Position numbers and translations under genes: made by a program
Notes under the pieces: model-generated
Databases searched by the model: none
Told to the model about the DNA's origin: nothing
Seen by the model: only the letters and a program-made list of their open reading frames with translations
Part shown: piece by piece, positions 16,772-25,365 of the stretch
How positions within the stretch are numbered: position 1 is the stretch's first letter
Layout of the letters: the number at the start of each line of letters is the position of its first letter
Assembly: GCF_009817885.1 (NCBI RefSeq)
Contig: NZ_CP041764.1
Span: forward strand, 1,054,001-1,118,000
Direction: 5' to 3'
Length of the DNA stretch: 64,000 nucleotides
DNA from: Serratia rhizosphaerae
GTDB taxonomy: Bacteria; Pseudomonadota; Gammaproteobacteria; Enterobacterales; Enterobacteriaceae

Positions 16772-18895
16772 TTAAAAATCCACGCTGGCCCGCAGTACCA
16801 CCTCGCGGGGTTCGCCTACCGCCACCCGCAGGTTGTTGCCGCTGGAAGGATAATAGGTTTTGTCGAACAGGTTCTTGACGTTAAGCTGCCATTTTACCCG
16901 ATAGCCGTGCAGCGGCATGCTGTAGGCGGCAAAGGCGTCGGCCACGGTGTAGTGATCCAGATAAAAGCTGTTGGCCGCATCGCCCGGCCGGCGTCCGACA
17001 TAACGCGCCCCGGCGCCGACGCGCAGCTCATCGCCGCTGTACAGCCCCGGCGATCCCAGGTTCTGCGTCAGGAACAGCGAGGCGGTATGGCGCGCCACGT
17101 TAGCCATCTCCTTGCCTTTGTTGGCCGGGTCATCCACCACCCGCGCGTCGGTATAGGCGTAAGCGCCGATCAGGCTGAGACTGTCGGTAATATTGCCGGC
17201 CATATCCAGCTCAACCCCCTGCGAACGCACGCGCCCGGCGGTGCGGGTCACGCTTTCGCCGTCCACCAGCTCGCTGACCATCACATTGCGTTTAGTGATA
17301 TCAAACAGCGCCAGCGTACCGGTAATGCCGTTCGGCAAGGCGACCTTGCCGCCCATCTCCCAGGACTTCCCCTGCTCCGGCGGCAGCGAGCCAATCTGGG
17401 TGGCGATGGAGGAGTTAGGCTTGAAGGACTCGGTGTAGCTGCCGTACAGCGAGACATACGGCGTCAGTTTGTACACCACCCCGGCGCGCGGCACCAGCTT
17501 CGCCTCCGAGCTGTCGGTATTGACGTTAAACGGCCGCCCTTTGCCGGCATAGACGTCAAAGGTGTCGTAACGCAGCCCGCCCATTACCAACCAGTTATCG
17601 GTCAGTTGCAGGGAATCTTGCATAAACCAGCCATAGCTGGTCAGGTTTTCACGCTGGTCGCTGTCTTTGGCGCTGACCTTGGTCGAAGCCGGCATCTGGC
17701 CGTACACCGGATGGTAGATATTGAAATCACTGTTTTTACTGCCGCGGATCATATCGCCGCGATAGGTGCGGCTGTCCTCGAAATCAAAACCGAACAGCAG
17801 CTGATGATTGACCCGTCCCCAGTCCACGTCGCCGTTCAGCGTCAGCTGCACCGCGTTGGCATGGCTGACCGCATGGGCGGTAGCGTCCGCCTGGCGCGTC
17901 AGCGCGCCGCTCTCCGGGTCCAGCTTGGTGGCGCGCGCCTGATTATCGCTGTAGCTGTTGCGGTTATAAGCGTAGGTCAGCGAGCTTTTCCAGCGGTCGT
18001 TCAGCACCTGATCGATCTGCAGCGTCACGCTGTCCTGATCGCCGCGGGTAGCGTTGTAGGCCTCATCAAAACGGCGATCGCGCGGCGTATCGACCGGCTT
18101 GCCGGTGCGCGAATCGATAATGGTGCCGCGGTCGAACGGCGTCAGGTACTCCATATGCTCGTAGGCCAGACGCACCGTGGTGCTTTCGCCGTACCACATC
18201 AGCGACGGCGCAATCGTCGTCTGGCGGTTGCGGCCGAAATTGCGCCAGTAGTCGGTTTCATCATGGTCGACGATCATCCGATAGGCAAAACCCGAGGTGC
18301 CCAGCGGGCCGGTCACATCCAGCTGGCCGCCGCCGCCCTTAAAGCTGCTGCCCCAGCCTTCAACGTGGGTATGCTGCTGCAGCTGCGGCTTTTTGCTGAT
18401 CATGTTGATCATGCCGCCCGGTTCGCCCATGCCGTACAGCATCGATGCCGGTCCCTTCAGCACCTCGACCCGTTCGGTGGTCGGGGTAAAGTTGCGCGCC
18501 TGAATAGAACGGACGCCGTCGCGTAAGATGGAGCCGTCGCGGTTGTCGCCAAAGCCGCGCTTCATCACCGCGTCCTGCGTACCGCCCAGCGTATTGCTTT
18601 GGGTAATGCCGCTGACGTTGTACAGCGCCTCATCAAGATTACTGACCGCCTGATCGGTCAGCACCTGCGTCGGCACCACGTCAACCGCCTGCGGCACGTT
18701 CAGCAGGCTGGTTTCACTGCGCGTGCCGGTCACGCTGGTCAGCGGCTGATAGCTCTCGGCGCTCGGCGCCTGGCTGCTGCCGATCACCAGCATATGTTCT
18801 GATTTATCGTTATGATTTTCGGCCCCGACGGCCGGCCAGACGCTGCCGGCCGCCAGCGGAATGGCGCACAGCCAGCCGCGTTGATAGTTATTCAC
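16772..18895 (-). CDS. TonB-dependent siderophore receptor
   Basis: Outer-membrane receptor of 707 residues. The N-terminus carries an export signal (MNNYQRGWLCAIPLAAGSVW) and a TonB box-like segment HMLVIGSS. The plug domain contains VPQAVDVVPTQVLTDQ, SGITQSNTLGGTQDAVMKRGFG and RVEVLKGPASMLYGMGEPGG, all typical of hydroxamate- and catecholate-siderophore receptors. The 22-strand barrel follows and ends with VLRASVDF, an aromatic C-terminal residue as expected. The start is GTG (18893-18895) and overlaps the stop of the binding-protein gene by 8 nt, so the two are cotranscribed behind a Fur box. The ligand cannot be assigned; ferric hydroxamates are a guess. Confidence 0.9.
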   Translation of the reverse strand: MNNYQRGWLCAIPLAAGSVWPAVGAENHNDKSEHMLVIGSSQAPSAESYQPLTSVTGTRSETSLLNVPQAVDVVPTQVLTDQAVSNLDEALYNVSGITQSNTLGGTQDAVMKRGFGDNRDGSILRDGVRSIQARNFTPTTERVEVLKGPASMLYGMGEPGGMINMISKKPQLQQHTHVEGWGSSFKGGGGQLDVTGPLGTSGFAYRMIVDHDETDYWRNFGRNRQTTIAPSLMWYGESTTVRLAYEHMEYLTPFDRGTIIDSRTGKPVDTPRDRRFDEAYNATRGDQDSVTLQIDQVLNDRWKSSLTYAYNRNSYSDNQARATKLDPESGALTRQADATAHAVSHANAVQLTLNGDVDWGRVNHQLLFGFDFEDSRTYRGDMIRGSKNSDFNIYHPVYGQMPASTKVSAKDSDQRENLTSYGWFMQDSLQLTDNWLVMGGLRYDTFDVYAGKGRPFNVNTDSSEAKLVPRAGVVYKLTPYVSLYGSYTESFKPNSSIATQIGSLPPEQGKSWEMGGKVALPNGITGTLALFDITKRNVMVSELVDGESVTRTAGRVRSQGVELDMAGNITDSLSLIGAYAYTDARVVDDPANKGKEMANVARHTASLFLTQNLGSPGLYSGDELRVGAGARYVGRRPGDAANSFYLDHYTVADAFAAYSMPLHGYRVKWQLNVKNLFDKTYYPSSGNNLRVAVGEPREVVLRASVDF

Positions 18896-20006
18896 CTGTT
18901 AACTGACTCCAATAGGTCCCTGAAAATGGCAACGGCAAAAATTGTTGGTAGAGCTGCCGGAAAGTCTCTTGCGGATCGATATCGGCAAACAGTTGCGGAT
19001 AAAACGCCTTGGCAAACATCTCGACCGCCACCACGTGGTACGGGCTGAGATAAAAGTTGTGCCAAATGCTCCAGGCCCGCTGGTTTTTTACCGCGTTCAG
19101 CCCGGCGATCATCGGTTGTTGTTGAATCAGGCGGCGGAAGCTGTCGTCCGCCTGCCGGCGGCTGACCTGCGGCCCCAGCAGCAGGTCGGAATAGCGCTTG
19201 CCCTGCTCACCGGCCATGCCGGTGGCCAGATAGACATCGGGGTTGGCGGTCAGCAGCGTTTCCGGGTTCAGTTCGCCGTACACGCCCTTAATGCTGGCGT
19301 TGGCGATATTCTCGCCGCCGGCAAAGGTCACCAGATCCCCCAGATTGCCGTGCGCAGCGGTGGTGCAGCAGGTGTCACGCCGGCCAAGGTGCAGATGCAG
19401 CATCACTTTGGGCTTATCGCCGTGATAGGCCGCCAGCCGTTCGCGGACCGCCGTCATATGCTGCTGATAGAAGGTAATAAACGCCTCGGCACGCGCCTGA
19501 CGGTTGAGCAGTTCACCCAGCAGGCGCACGCTCGGTACGGTGTTGTGCAGCAGATCGATACGCAGATCGACATATACCACCGGGATCCCCGCCTTGCCCA
19601 GCGCCGCCACCCGCTGCGCCTCATCGCCGTCTTCGCGCGCATAGCGCGCCAGAATCACCAGATCCGGCCGCAGTTGGATCAGGCTTTCCGGATTGATCTG
19701 CCGAAAGTTGCCGCCGCCGATCGCCGGGATCTGCGCAATGTGCGGGAATTTCCGGCTGTACAGCTGCCAGCTCTGGGCGTCATACCGCGCCAGATCGCGC
19801 GGCCAGCCCACCACCCGCCGGGCCGGATCCCCCGGCTCCAGCAGCGCCAGCGTATACAGCATGCGGCTTTCCCCCAGCACGATACGCTGCGGATTATCGG
19901 GCACGTCAACGCGACGGCCCAGAATATCCGTCACCGTTTTCGCCTGGGCGCAGGACAGAATGGAAAATAGCAGGGAGGCCAGTAACAACAGGAAGGATTT
20001 ACGCAT
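18888..20006 (-). CDS. Iron-siderophore ABC transporter periplasmic binding protein
   Basis: Substrate-binding protein of the FecB/FhuD/BtuF type. I start it at MRKSFLLLLASLLFSILS (ATG 20004-20006), which gives a clean Sec signal ending ...SCAQAK and 372 residues; the open frame continues 21 codons upstream without signal character. The mature protein starts TVTDILGRRVDVPDNPQRIV, the usual opening of this family, with LIQLRPDLVILAR, AGIPVVYVDL and LLTANPDVYLATG as lobe-forming signatures. A CC pair occurs in RRDTCCTTA. It is the first gene of a pair with the TonB-dependent receptor. No ABC permease or ATPase is encoded nearby, so it must borrow one. Confidence 0.87.
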   Translation of the reverse strand: MRKSFLLLLASLLFSILSCAQAKTVTDILGRRVDVPDNPQRIVLGESRMLYTLALLEPGDPARRVVGWPRDLARYDAQSWQLYSRKFPHIAQIPAIGGGNFRQINPESLIQLRPDLVILARYAREDGDEAQRVAALGKAGIPVVYVDLRIDLLHNTVPSVRLLGELLNRQARAEAFITFYQQHMTAVRERLAAYHGDKPKVMLHLHLGRRDTCCTTAAHGNLGDLVTFAGGENIANASIKGVYGELNPETLLTANPDVYLATGMAGEQGKRYSDLLLGPQVSRRQADDSFRRLIQQQPMIAGLNAVKNQRAWSIWHNFYLSPYHVVAVEMFAKAFYPQLFADIDPQETFRQLYQQFLPLPFSGTYWSQLTGE

Positions 20007-20037
20007 GGTGGTGCCGGAACGGAAAAATATCCACGCA

Positions 20038-20058
20038 TGATAATTACTCTCATTATCA
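20038..20058. promoter_or_regulatory. Fur box upstream of the iron-uptake pair
   Basis: TGATAAT-N7-ATTATCA read on either strand is a perfect 7 bp dyad, and the minus strand reads AAAATGATAATGAGAGTAA, which overlaps the classic GATAATGATAATCATTATC repeat pattern. It ends 32 nt upstream of the binding-protein start codon, a position overlapping the expected promoter. Iron-dependent repression by Fur is inferred. Confidence 0.75.
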
Positions 20059-20256
20059 TTTTCAATCACTCACCACTGGCGCGGCGTGAAACAGCGTAAT
20101 TTTTCCCTTTCCCGGCTAAAACACGTTTAACCGCAGGCAAACGGGGTTTAAAAAGTTAAAAAAGTGGCGGGAACGGCGTCGGAGAAGCAAGGTTCGTGCG
20201 CGTGCCGCCAAACGCCGTCTGCGGCACGCAGCAATGATCGCTATGGAACGTCGGTT

Positions 20257-20814
20257 TTAACGCGGGGTACAGACGTACACCAGCGCCGGCGGGAAATTGC
20301 GCACCACGCGCTGCTTCTTCCAGTGGAAGTAGCGCGACAGCAGCTTTTCCGACAGGTGGCTGTACTGGAACAGCACCAGCGTGCCGTTGCGCCCCTGCAG
20401 GTTTTCCCGCGCCTGCTGCAGAATGCGCATGCTGATCTTGAGCGGTATCGACAGCAGCGGCAGACAAGAGAAAATCACGTCGTACTCCCGCTCCAGCCTT
20501 TCCGCCGACTGCGCCATCACCTGCAGCCGCGGCTCCTCAATCTGCTGCAGACGCCGGACAAAGTTCGGCTGGATTTCATAGGCGTCCAGCCCGGCATCGG
20601 CGCGCATCCGGCCGATAATACGCTTGGTCAATACGCCGTCGGCCGCGCCCAGCTCGGCGATGGATAACGTGCGGGTCCATTCGATCTGATCCAACATGGC
20701 CTGGCATAGCCAGGGCGAGGATGGCGCCAGCGTGCCGACGGTACGCGGCGAAGCCATAAACTGCTGGATATAAGAAAAGCGGTGTTTCAGTTGCAGCCGT
20801 GTCGCATTGATCAT
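20257..20814 (-). CDS. Class I SAM-dependent methyltransferase, phospholipid N-methyltransferase-like
   Basis: Protein of 185 residues. The opening LKHRFSYIQQFMASPRTVGTLAPSSP and the AdoMet-binding segment SIAELGAADGVLTKRII resemble the PmtA/rRNA dimethylase-like group (RFSFIQQFLRNPRTVG-type start). Later segments are YDVIFSCLPLLSIP (motif IV-like) and LVLFQYSHLSEKLL. An AAGGAG site lies 6 nt before the ATG at 20812-20814. Family members methylate phosphatidylethanolamine or unrelated small substrates, so the true substrate is open. It stands alone between the iron-uptake pair and the DUF1471 gene. Confidence 0.7.
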   Translation of the reverse strand: MINATRLQLKHRFSYIQQFMASPRTVGTLAPSSPWLCQAMLDQIEWTRTLSIAELGAADGVLTKRIIGRMRADAGLDAYEIQPNFVRRLQQIEEPRLQVMAQSAERLEREYDVIFSCLPLLSIPLKISMRILQQARENLQGRNGTLVLFQYSHLSEKLLSRYFHWKKQRVVRNFPPALVYVCTPR

Positions 20815-21020
20815 TCGAGGCTCCTTAACATGAACCCCTTAATCTGGGCGGAAAAGCGTAAAGATTCATTAATACCATTCCGAAAGCGGGCGACACAGTT
20901 GTAATAAAATGCAACAGCGATAAAAAAACGGCGGCGATCGTTATCCGCAAACCCGCGCCCTATCGCCGGCTGCCGACCCGTTTCACCACCGTTTTCTTGT
21001 GCCGCCGGCGCCGTTAGCGC

Positions 21021-21305
21021 TTAGCGGTAAATTTCCGCATTACCCCGCCACAGGCTGGAGTCTCCCGGCGTATCGAGACCGATCACACGGTAATGTGAGG
21101 CGCCCTGAGCCGCAGCTTTTTCCTGCAGTTTTCTGACCGCGTCGTCCGACGTGCCGGCAACGCCGGACACCGATACCGCACCCAGGCTCTGTAACGACGC
21201 AGCCTGCTGATTATTGACCGCCGTGACGCTGAGCGGCGCGGCAAAGGTGGAAAACGAAGCGCCGGCCAGCAGCGCGGCGGTGAGGTAAGAATAAAAGCGT
21301 TTCAT
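21021..21305 (-). CDS. DUF1471 (YhcN/BhsA-like) small periplasmic protein
   Basis: Exported protein of 94 residues. The signal peptide MKRFYSYLTAALLAGASFSTFA precedes a mature domain beginning APLSVTAVNNQQAASLQSLGAVSV (family opening, cut to LQSLGAVSVSG) with SDDAVRKLQEKAAAQGASHYRVIG, the helix and strand typical of DUF1471. Family members respond to acid, peroxide, chlorine or metal stress and affect biofilm or surface properties in E. coli; the particular role here is unknown. An AGGAG site lies before the ATG. It is a single-gene unit. Confidence 0.85.
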   Translation of the reverse strand: MKRFYSYLTAALLAGASFSTFAAPLSVTAVNNQQAASLQSLGAVSVSGVAGTSDDAVRKLQEKAAAQGASHYRVIGLDTPGDSSLWRGNAEIYR

Positions 21306-21595
21306 GGTGGCTCCTGTTGCTTCTTGGTTATTTAATTCGTCGCAACGTTAATTATCTGCCGGCCCATGAAAACGGACGTCATGCAATGTAAAGAAGATCA
21401 ATCATTGTGAGAGGATTAAGGAGAATCTGTAGCAGGAGATAAACGGACACGCGCAGCCTGCGCTGCTGAATACACAACATAGCCCGGTCATAACGTAAAT
21501 AAAACAGCGACTATTCCTAAAGCCGCATGGTTGTGCCGATGCCGACGAAAGCGCCGACGTTACCGGCGCTGACCAGAACGCAGTATATCGCCGCG

Positions 21596-22351
21596 TTATT
21601 TCCCGCTCTGTTTATCCATCGCGATCAGGATCTTAATCGCTTCACAGGCGGTGTCGATCGCCTTCGCCACCTCGGCGGCCTGATCCGGCGCATCGGAGAA
21701 GGCCATCACGCCGGACGCGCGGCAGCCGCGAATCGAGGAGATAACAAAAATCGCCGCCGACTCCATCTCGGAGCACATCACGTTGGAGCGCTGCCAGATT
21801 TTCTGCCGCGCCTGCCACAGCTCGCCCGCCGGCACCGCATCAGGGAACACCTGGGTATAGAACGAGTCTTTCGAGTGCGTAATGCCTTCCAGGAAGCGAT
21901 AGCCCAGCGTGTCCGCCGCCTCGGCCAGCGCCTGCACCACCCGCCGGTCGGCGACCGCCGGGTATTCAATCGGTAAATACTGCGTTGTGGTGCCTTCATC
22001 ACGGATCGCCGCTGTGACGATGGTACCGGACACGCCGCCGTCATGCGCCGGCGCGGCCACGCGGCCGGCGGTGCCGACGCGAATAAAAGTATCCGCACCG
22101 GCGGCAATCAGCTCTTCGACGGCGATGGCCGTCGACGGACAGCCCATGCCGGTCGAGGTGACCGACACTTTCTCGCCGTTTAACGTCCCCGTCCAGGTTT
22201 TATGCTCGCGCTGGTGAGCCACCAGCCGCGGGTTGTCCAGGCTCTGCGCAATGATATCGGTTCTGAACGGGTCCCCCGGCAGCAGCACATAACGCCCGAC
22301 GTCACCTTCCTTCAGGCCGATGTGGTAAAAAACGTCACCCTTTTTATACAT
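21596..22351 (-). CDS. udp: Uridine phosphorylase (nucleoside phosphorylase family)
   Basis: Cytoplasmic enzyme of pyrimidine salvage that phosphorolyses uridine to uracil and ribose 1-phosphate. It has 251 residues (E. coli Udp 253). Signatures are DVFYHIGLKEGDVGRYVLLPGDPFR (phosphate-binding GDPxR), STGMGCPSTAIAVEEL, TFIRVGTAGR and the base/ribose-binding MCSEMESAAIFV. Identity to E. coli Udp is clearly partial, and insertions and replacements around the substrate loop leave room for another nucleoside. The same name udp is therefore used with some reserve. It is divergent from aqpZ across a 358 nt gap. Confidence 0.8.
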   Translation of the reverse strand: MYKKGDVFYHIGLKEGDVGRYVLLPGDPFRTDIIAQSLDNPRLVAHQREHKTWTGTLNGEKVSVTSTGMGCPSTAIAVEELIAAGADTFIRVGTAGRVAAPAHDGGVSGTIVTAAIRDEGTTTQYLPIEYPAVADRRVVQALAEAADTLGYRFLEGITHSKDSFYTQVFPDAVPAGELWQARQKIWQRSNVMCSEMESAAIFVISSIRGCRASGVMAFSDAPDQAAEVAKAIDTACEAIKILIAMDKQSGK

Positions 22352-22709
22352 ATTATTATCTCCGTCATTTTTTTATTTGCTGGCGCCTATTCTGCCAATT
22401 CAATTTGCCTGATGTATTGATCTGCTTTCCACAATACGATTTTTATCCCGCGGCCTGTCGCTGCCCGGGAGATTTAATCATCAGGCATAGGGAATAATCT
22501 GAACATTTCCCATCGCAAAGCATGGCAAATACAGGTTAATGGCCGAAAACCTATTTTTTGCATGGACAAAACCATACGCCGGAGATTTAATAGCGCTCGC
22601 GTTTTATATGCCCATAAAGAAAATGGTCAAAACGTCCGCGACAAATTAAAAAGGTGTTCTATAGTTTTTAATGCTAACACCCGTTAGCTATCCCGATAGG
22701 ATGGAGTCT
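22352..22709. other. Divergent promoter region udp / aqpZ
   Basis: This 358 nt AT-richer region separates the divergently read udp and aqpZ starts and must hold both promoters. The aqpZ side has a GGAG ribosome site about 5 nt before its ATG. I see no gene and no clear operator that I can name. Confidence 0.5.
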
Positions 22710-23405
22710 ATGTTAAAGCGATTCTTTGCCGAATTTTTTGGCACATTTTGGTTGGTGTTTGGCGGTTGCGGCAGCGCCGTATTAGCTGCGGCCTTTCCTG
22801 AATTAGGCATTGGTTTTGCCGGCGTGGCACTGGCATTTGGTTTAACCGTTGTCACCATGGCTTACGCCGTTGGCCATATTTCCGGCGGACACTTTAACCC
22901 GGCGGTAACCGTAGGCTTATTTGCCGGCGGTCGTTTTCCGGCAAAAGACGTTATCCCGTATATCATTGCGCAAGTTATCGGCGCCATTGTCGCCGCCGCA
23001 GCGCTGTATACCATTGCCAGCGGTAAAGCCGGCTTTGATGCTACCGCCAGCGGTTTCGCCTCCAATGGCTTCGGCGAACATTCGCCGGGCGGTTATTCAC
23101 TGCAGGCGGCGATCGTTATTGAATTATTATTAACCGCTTTCTTCCTGATTATTATTCACGGCGCCACAGACAAACGCGCCCCGGCAGGCTTTGCGCCGCT
23201 GGCTATCGGTCTGGCGCTGACCCTGATTCACTTAATCAGCATTCCGGTCACCAATACCTCGGTCAACCCGGCGCGCAGTACCGGCGTCGCGATTTTCCAG
23301 GGTACCTGGGCGCTGGAACAGCTGTGGATCTTCTGGCTGGTACCGCTGGTCGGCGGCATCATCGGCGGCCTGATTTACCGCTGCCTGCTGGAAGATAAAC
23401 AATAG
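22710..23405 (+). CDS. aqpZ: Aquaporin Z
   Basis: Inner-membrane tetrameric water channel. I start at MLKRFFAEFFGTFWLVFGGCGSA (ATG 22710), which matches E. coli AqpZ and gives 231 residues (E. coli 231); the open frame begins 13 codons earlier with unconserved residues. Both NPA boxes are present: SGGHFNPAVTVG in the first half and NTSVNPARSTGVA in the second, with six membrane spans in between. The selectivity-filter arginine is the R of NPAR. The transcript probably runs through the ERIC element to the terminator at 23572. Confidence 0.97.
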   Translation: MLKRFFAEFFGTFWLVFGGCGSAVLAAAFPELGIGFAGVALAFGLTVVTMAYAVGHISGGHFNPAVTVGLFAGGRFPAKDVIPYIIAQVIGAIVAAAALYTIASGKAGFDATASGFASNGFGEHSPGGYSLQAAIVIELLLTAFFLIIIHGATDKRAPAGFAPLAIGLALTLIHLISIPVTNTSVNPARSTGVAIFQGTWALEQLWIFWLVPLVGGIIGGLIYRCLLEDKQ

Positions 23406-23428
23406 GCACCGCGTTAACCCGGTCGGTG

Positions 23429-23555
23429 TATACCCGTCCTACTTCAAGCTGCAGGTGCGTTGGCGGCGCTCAGTCACCCGAATCACTGACCTGAGTCAAC
23501 GCATCGGGACTCCTTCCCTTTCCGCCTTCCTGCAACTCGAATTATTGAGGGTATA
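23429..23555. repeat. ERIC (intergenic repeat unit), 127 bp
   Basis: The element begins TATACCC and ends GGGTATA with inverted-repeat arms (CTTCAAGCTGCAG and CTGCAACTCGAATTATT). The central part GCTCAGTCACCCGAATCACT...TCCGCC aligns in register with the ERIC core. Its length is exactly 127 bp, the canonical ERIC size in enterobacteria, although the core has diverged. It lies 23 nt after the aqpZ stop and upstream of the terminator, so it is likely transcribed as part of the aqpZ 3' untranslated region, where such elements can alter mRNA stability. Confidence 0.85.
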
Positions 23556-23571
23556 AATAGCAAATACGCGT

Positions 23572-23603
23572 AAGGCTGCCGTCACCGGCAGCCTTATTTT
23601 TTT
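23572..23603 (+). terminator. Intrinsic terminator of the aqpZ transcript
   Basis: A 10 bp stem (AAGGCTGCCG / CGGCAGCCTT) with a TCAC loop is followed by A and seven T residues. The T run overlaps the stop codon of the convergent methyltransferase gene. Confidence 0.9.
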
Positions 23604-24369
23604 AACCGCGCCGCGCCACCAGCATCATAATATCGCTGGTAAAGGTTCCGTCCGGCTGAATGGCGAAATGGCTGACCACCTCGTCGGACACCTGCCGCTG
23701 AAACTCCCGGATGGCGGCCACCAGCGTCTCCGGCGTGCGCATCCGCGCCACCCAGCTGCTGAACTCCAGCGGCAGGCGGTCGCTGGTCACCTCTTCCGCC
23801 CGCAACCCCGCCGCCGTCAGCATGCTTAACCACTCACCCGGCGCATAGTTGCGCACGTGCGAAGTATCGCGCAGCACCTCAACGGTCTGCAGATAAATAT
23901 CCAGCAAAGGATGCCCCGGCGAGACCACATCCATCAGGATCGCCTTGCCGCCCGGCTTCAGCACCCGTTTGACTTCACGCAGCGCCTGCCCGACATCATG
24001 CCAGTGGTGTGCCGAATAGCGGCTGATCACCAGATCAAAGTCGCCGTCGGCAAAGGGCAGCGACTCCGCCACGCCCTGCTGCGTCTGAATATTGCTCAGC
24101 CCCCGCTCCTGTGCCGCCTGCGCAACCACCGCCAGCATCTGCGCCGACAAATCGTAGGCCACGACCTGCGACACCTGCGCGGCGGCCGTAAAGCTGGCAT
24201 GCCCGGCGCCGCATCCCAGATCCAGCACCCGCGCCTGCGGGTGCGCCGCCAGCAGCCGGCCCAGACGTTGTAAATCATTGCCCTGCGCGTGCACCGCGCT
24301 GGTTAAATAGGCGTTGGCCTGTGCGCCAAACTGACGGTCGACGGCATCGTTGTGGTTATTGCTGTTCAT
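23602..24369 (-). CDS. Class I SAM-dependent methyltransferase (UbiE/MenG-like)
   Basis: Protein of 255 residues starting at the ATG 24367-24369 (MNSNNHNDAVDRQFG), which has AGGAG 6 nt upstream; nine further upstream codons are open but lack a site. The AdoMet motif I is ARVLDLGCGAGHASF, motif II region VVAYDLSAQML, and the post-I segment SLPFADGDFDLVISRYSAHHWHD is characteristic of the UbiE-like Methyltransf_11 group. ALREVKRVLKPGGKAILMDVVSP is motif III. The substrate is unknown. It is divergent from an MmyB-like regulator gene 101 nt away, which probably controls it. Confidence 0.85.
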   Translation of the reverse strand: MNSNNHNDAVDRQFGAQANAYLTSAVHAQGNDLQRLGRLLAAHPQARVLDLGCGAGHASFTAAAQVSQVVAYDLSAQMLAVVAQAAQERGLSNIQTQQGVAESLPFADGDFDLVISRYSAHHWHDVGQALREVKRVLKPGGKAILMDVVSPGHPLLDIYLQTVEVLRDTSHVRNYAPGEWLSMLTAAGLRAEEVTSDRLPLEFSSWVARMRTPETLVAAIREFQRQVSDEVVSHFAIQPDGTFTSDIMMLVARRG

Positions 24370-24470
24370 AGCGGCTCCTGACGGGTTGTGAATCACTGCC
24401 AGCGACTATAATCTGCTTACTATACGGGTACAATATAAGCAGTTATCCTGGTATAAGAAGGTACCATGCT

Positions 24471-25262
24471 ATGACCTCAACATCAGAAGCTCTGTCCGGC
24501 CCGAAGGCCCTGGGCGCATTCCTGCGCGCCCACCGGGAACGCATCACGCCGGAAATGATCGGCCTGCCCAGTTCGCCGCGCCGCCGCACCAGCGGCCTGC
24601 GTCGGGAAGAGCTGGCGCAAATCAGCGGCATCAGCGCCACCTGGTATACCTGGATAGAGCAGGGGCGAGAAGTGTCGATTTCACCGCACACGCTGGCGCG
24701 CATCGCCAAGGCGCTGCGCCTCGGCAATGCGGAACGTCACTACCTGTTTACCCTGGCGCGCGTGGCCGACCCGCAACAGACGCCGCAACAGGACGGCGTC
24801 AATCAACTGATTTTGCACAGCGTACAGGCGGTAACGGTGCCCTGTTATCTGCTGGACATCACCTGGAATATGCTGGCCTGGAACGCCCAGGCGGAAGCGC
24901 TGTTTGCCGGCTGGCTGGGCGAGGAGGCCCAGCCTAATCTGCTGCACTTTATGTTTTTCCATCCGCTGGCAAAAACGCTGGTCGATGACTGGCCGGATCG
25001 CGCCCGCCGCGTGGTAGCCGAGTTCCGCGCAGAAACCAGCCATCATCAGAGCAGCGAAACCATGCGCGCTTTCGTGCGCCAGATGACGCACCACAGCGAA
25101 GATTTTAACCATTGGTGGCAACAGCACGACGTGATGGCGCGCGCCGGCGGGGAGCGTCGTTTTCGCCATGCCGAGCAGGGCCAGATGCGCTACCAGCAGC
25201 TGACCCTGCACCCGGCGGAAAGCAGCGCGCTGAAGCTGGTGATGCTGATGCCCTTGCCGTAA
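24471..25262 (+). CDS. XRE-type regulator with MmyB-like ligand-binding domain
   Basis: DNA-binding protein of 263 residues. The N-terminal helix-turn-helix covers about residues 15-85 and includes LGAFLRAHRERITPEMIGLP, RRTSGLRREELAQISGIS and WYTWIEQGREVSISPHTLARI (each shortened here to what is diagnostic: RTSGLRREELA and TWIEQGR). The C-terminal part carries the MmyB signature: NMLAWNAQAEALF, LLHFMFFHP and the arginine-containing RRVVAEFRAE, a PAS-like fold that in the MmyB family may bind fatty acids. It is divergent from a methyltransferase gene, a common pairing in which the regulator represses its neighbour. Confidence 0.88.
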   Translation: MTSTSEALSGPKALGAFLRAHRERITPEMIGLPSSPRRRTSGLRREELAQISGISATWYTWIEQGREVSISPHTLARIAKALRLGNAERHYLFTLARVADPQQTPQQDGVNQLILHSVQAVTVPCYLLDITWNMLAWNAQAEALFAGWLGEEAQPNLLHFMFFHPLAKTLVDDWPDRARRVVAEFRAETSHHQSSETMRAFVRQMTHHSEDFNHWWQQHDVMARAGGERRFRHAEQGQMRYQQLTLHPAESSALKLVMLMPLP

Positions 25263-25365
25263 TTGGTAACAAATTTGCAGCCAGCTTTACTGACGCGCTA
25301 TTTATTGCCGCCGGTAAACCGGCTAACGTGACAGCGATCAATCTTTATTTTCCTGGAGTCATCCA

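Noticed and set aside
16907..18526. 539-codon open frame on the plus strand
   Set aside because: It is antisense to the TonB-dependent receptor, is rich in Arg, His and Gln as typical of GC-rich antisense frames, has no ribosome site and resembles nothing.
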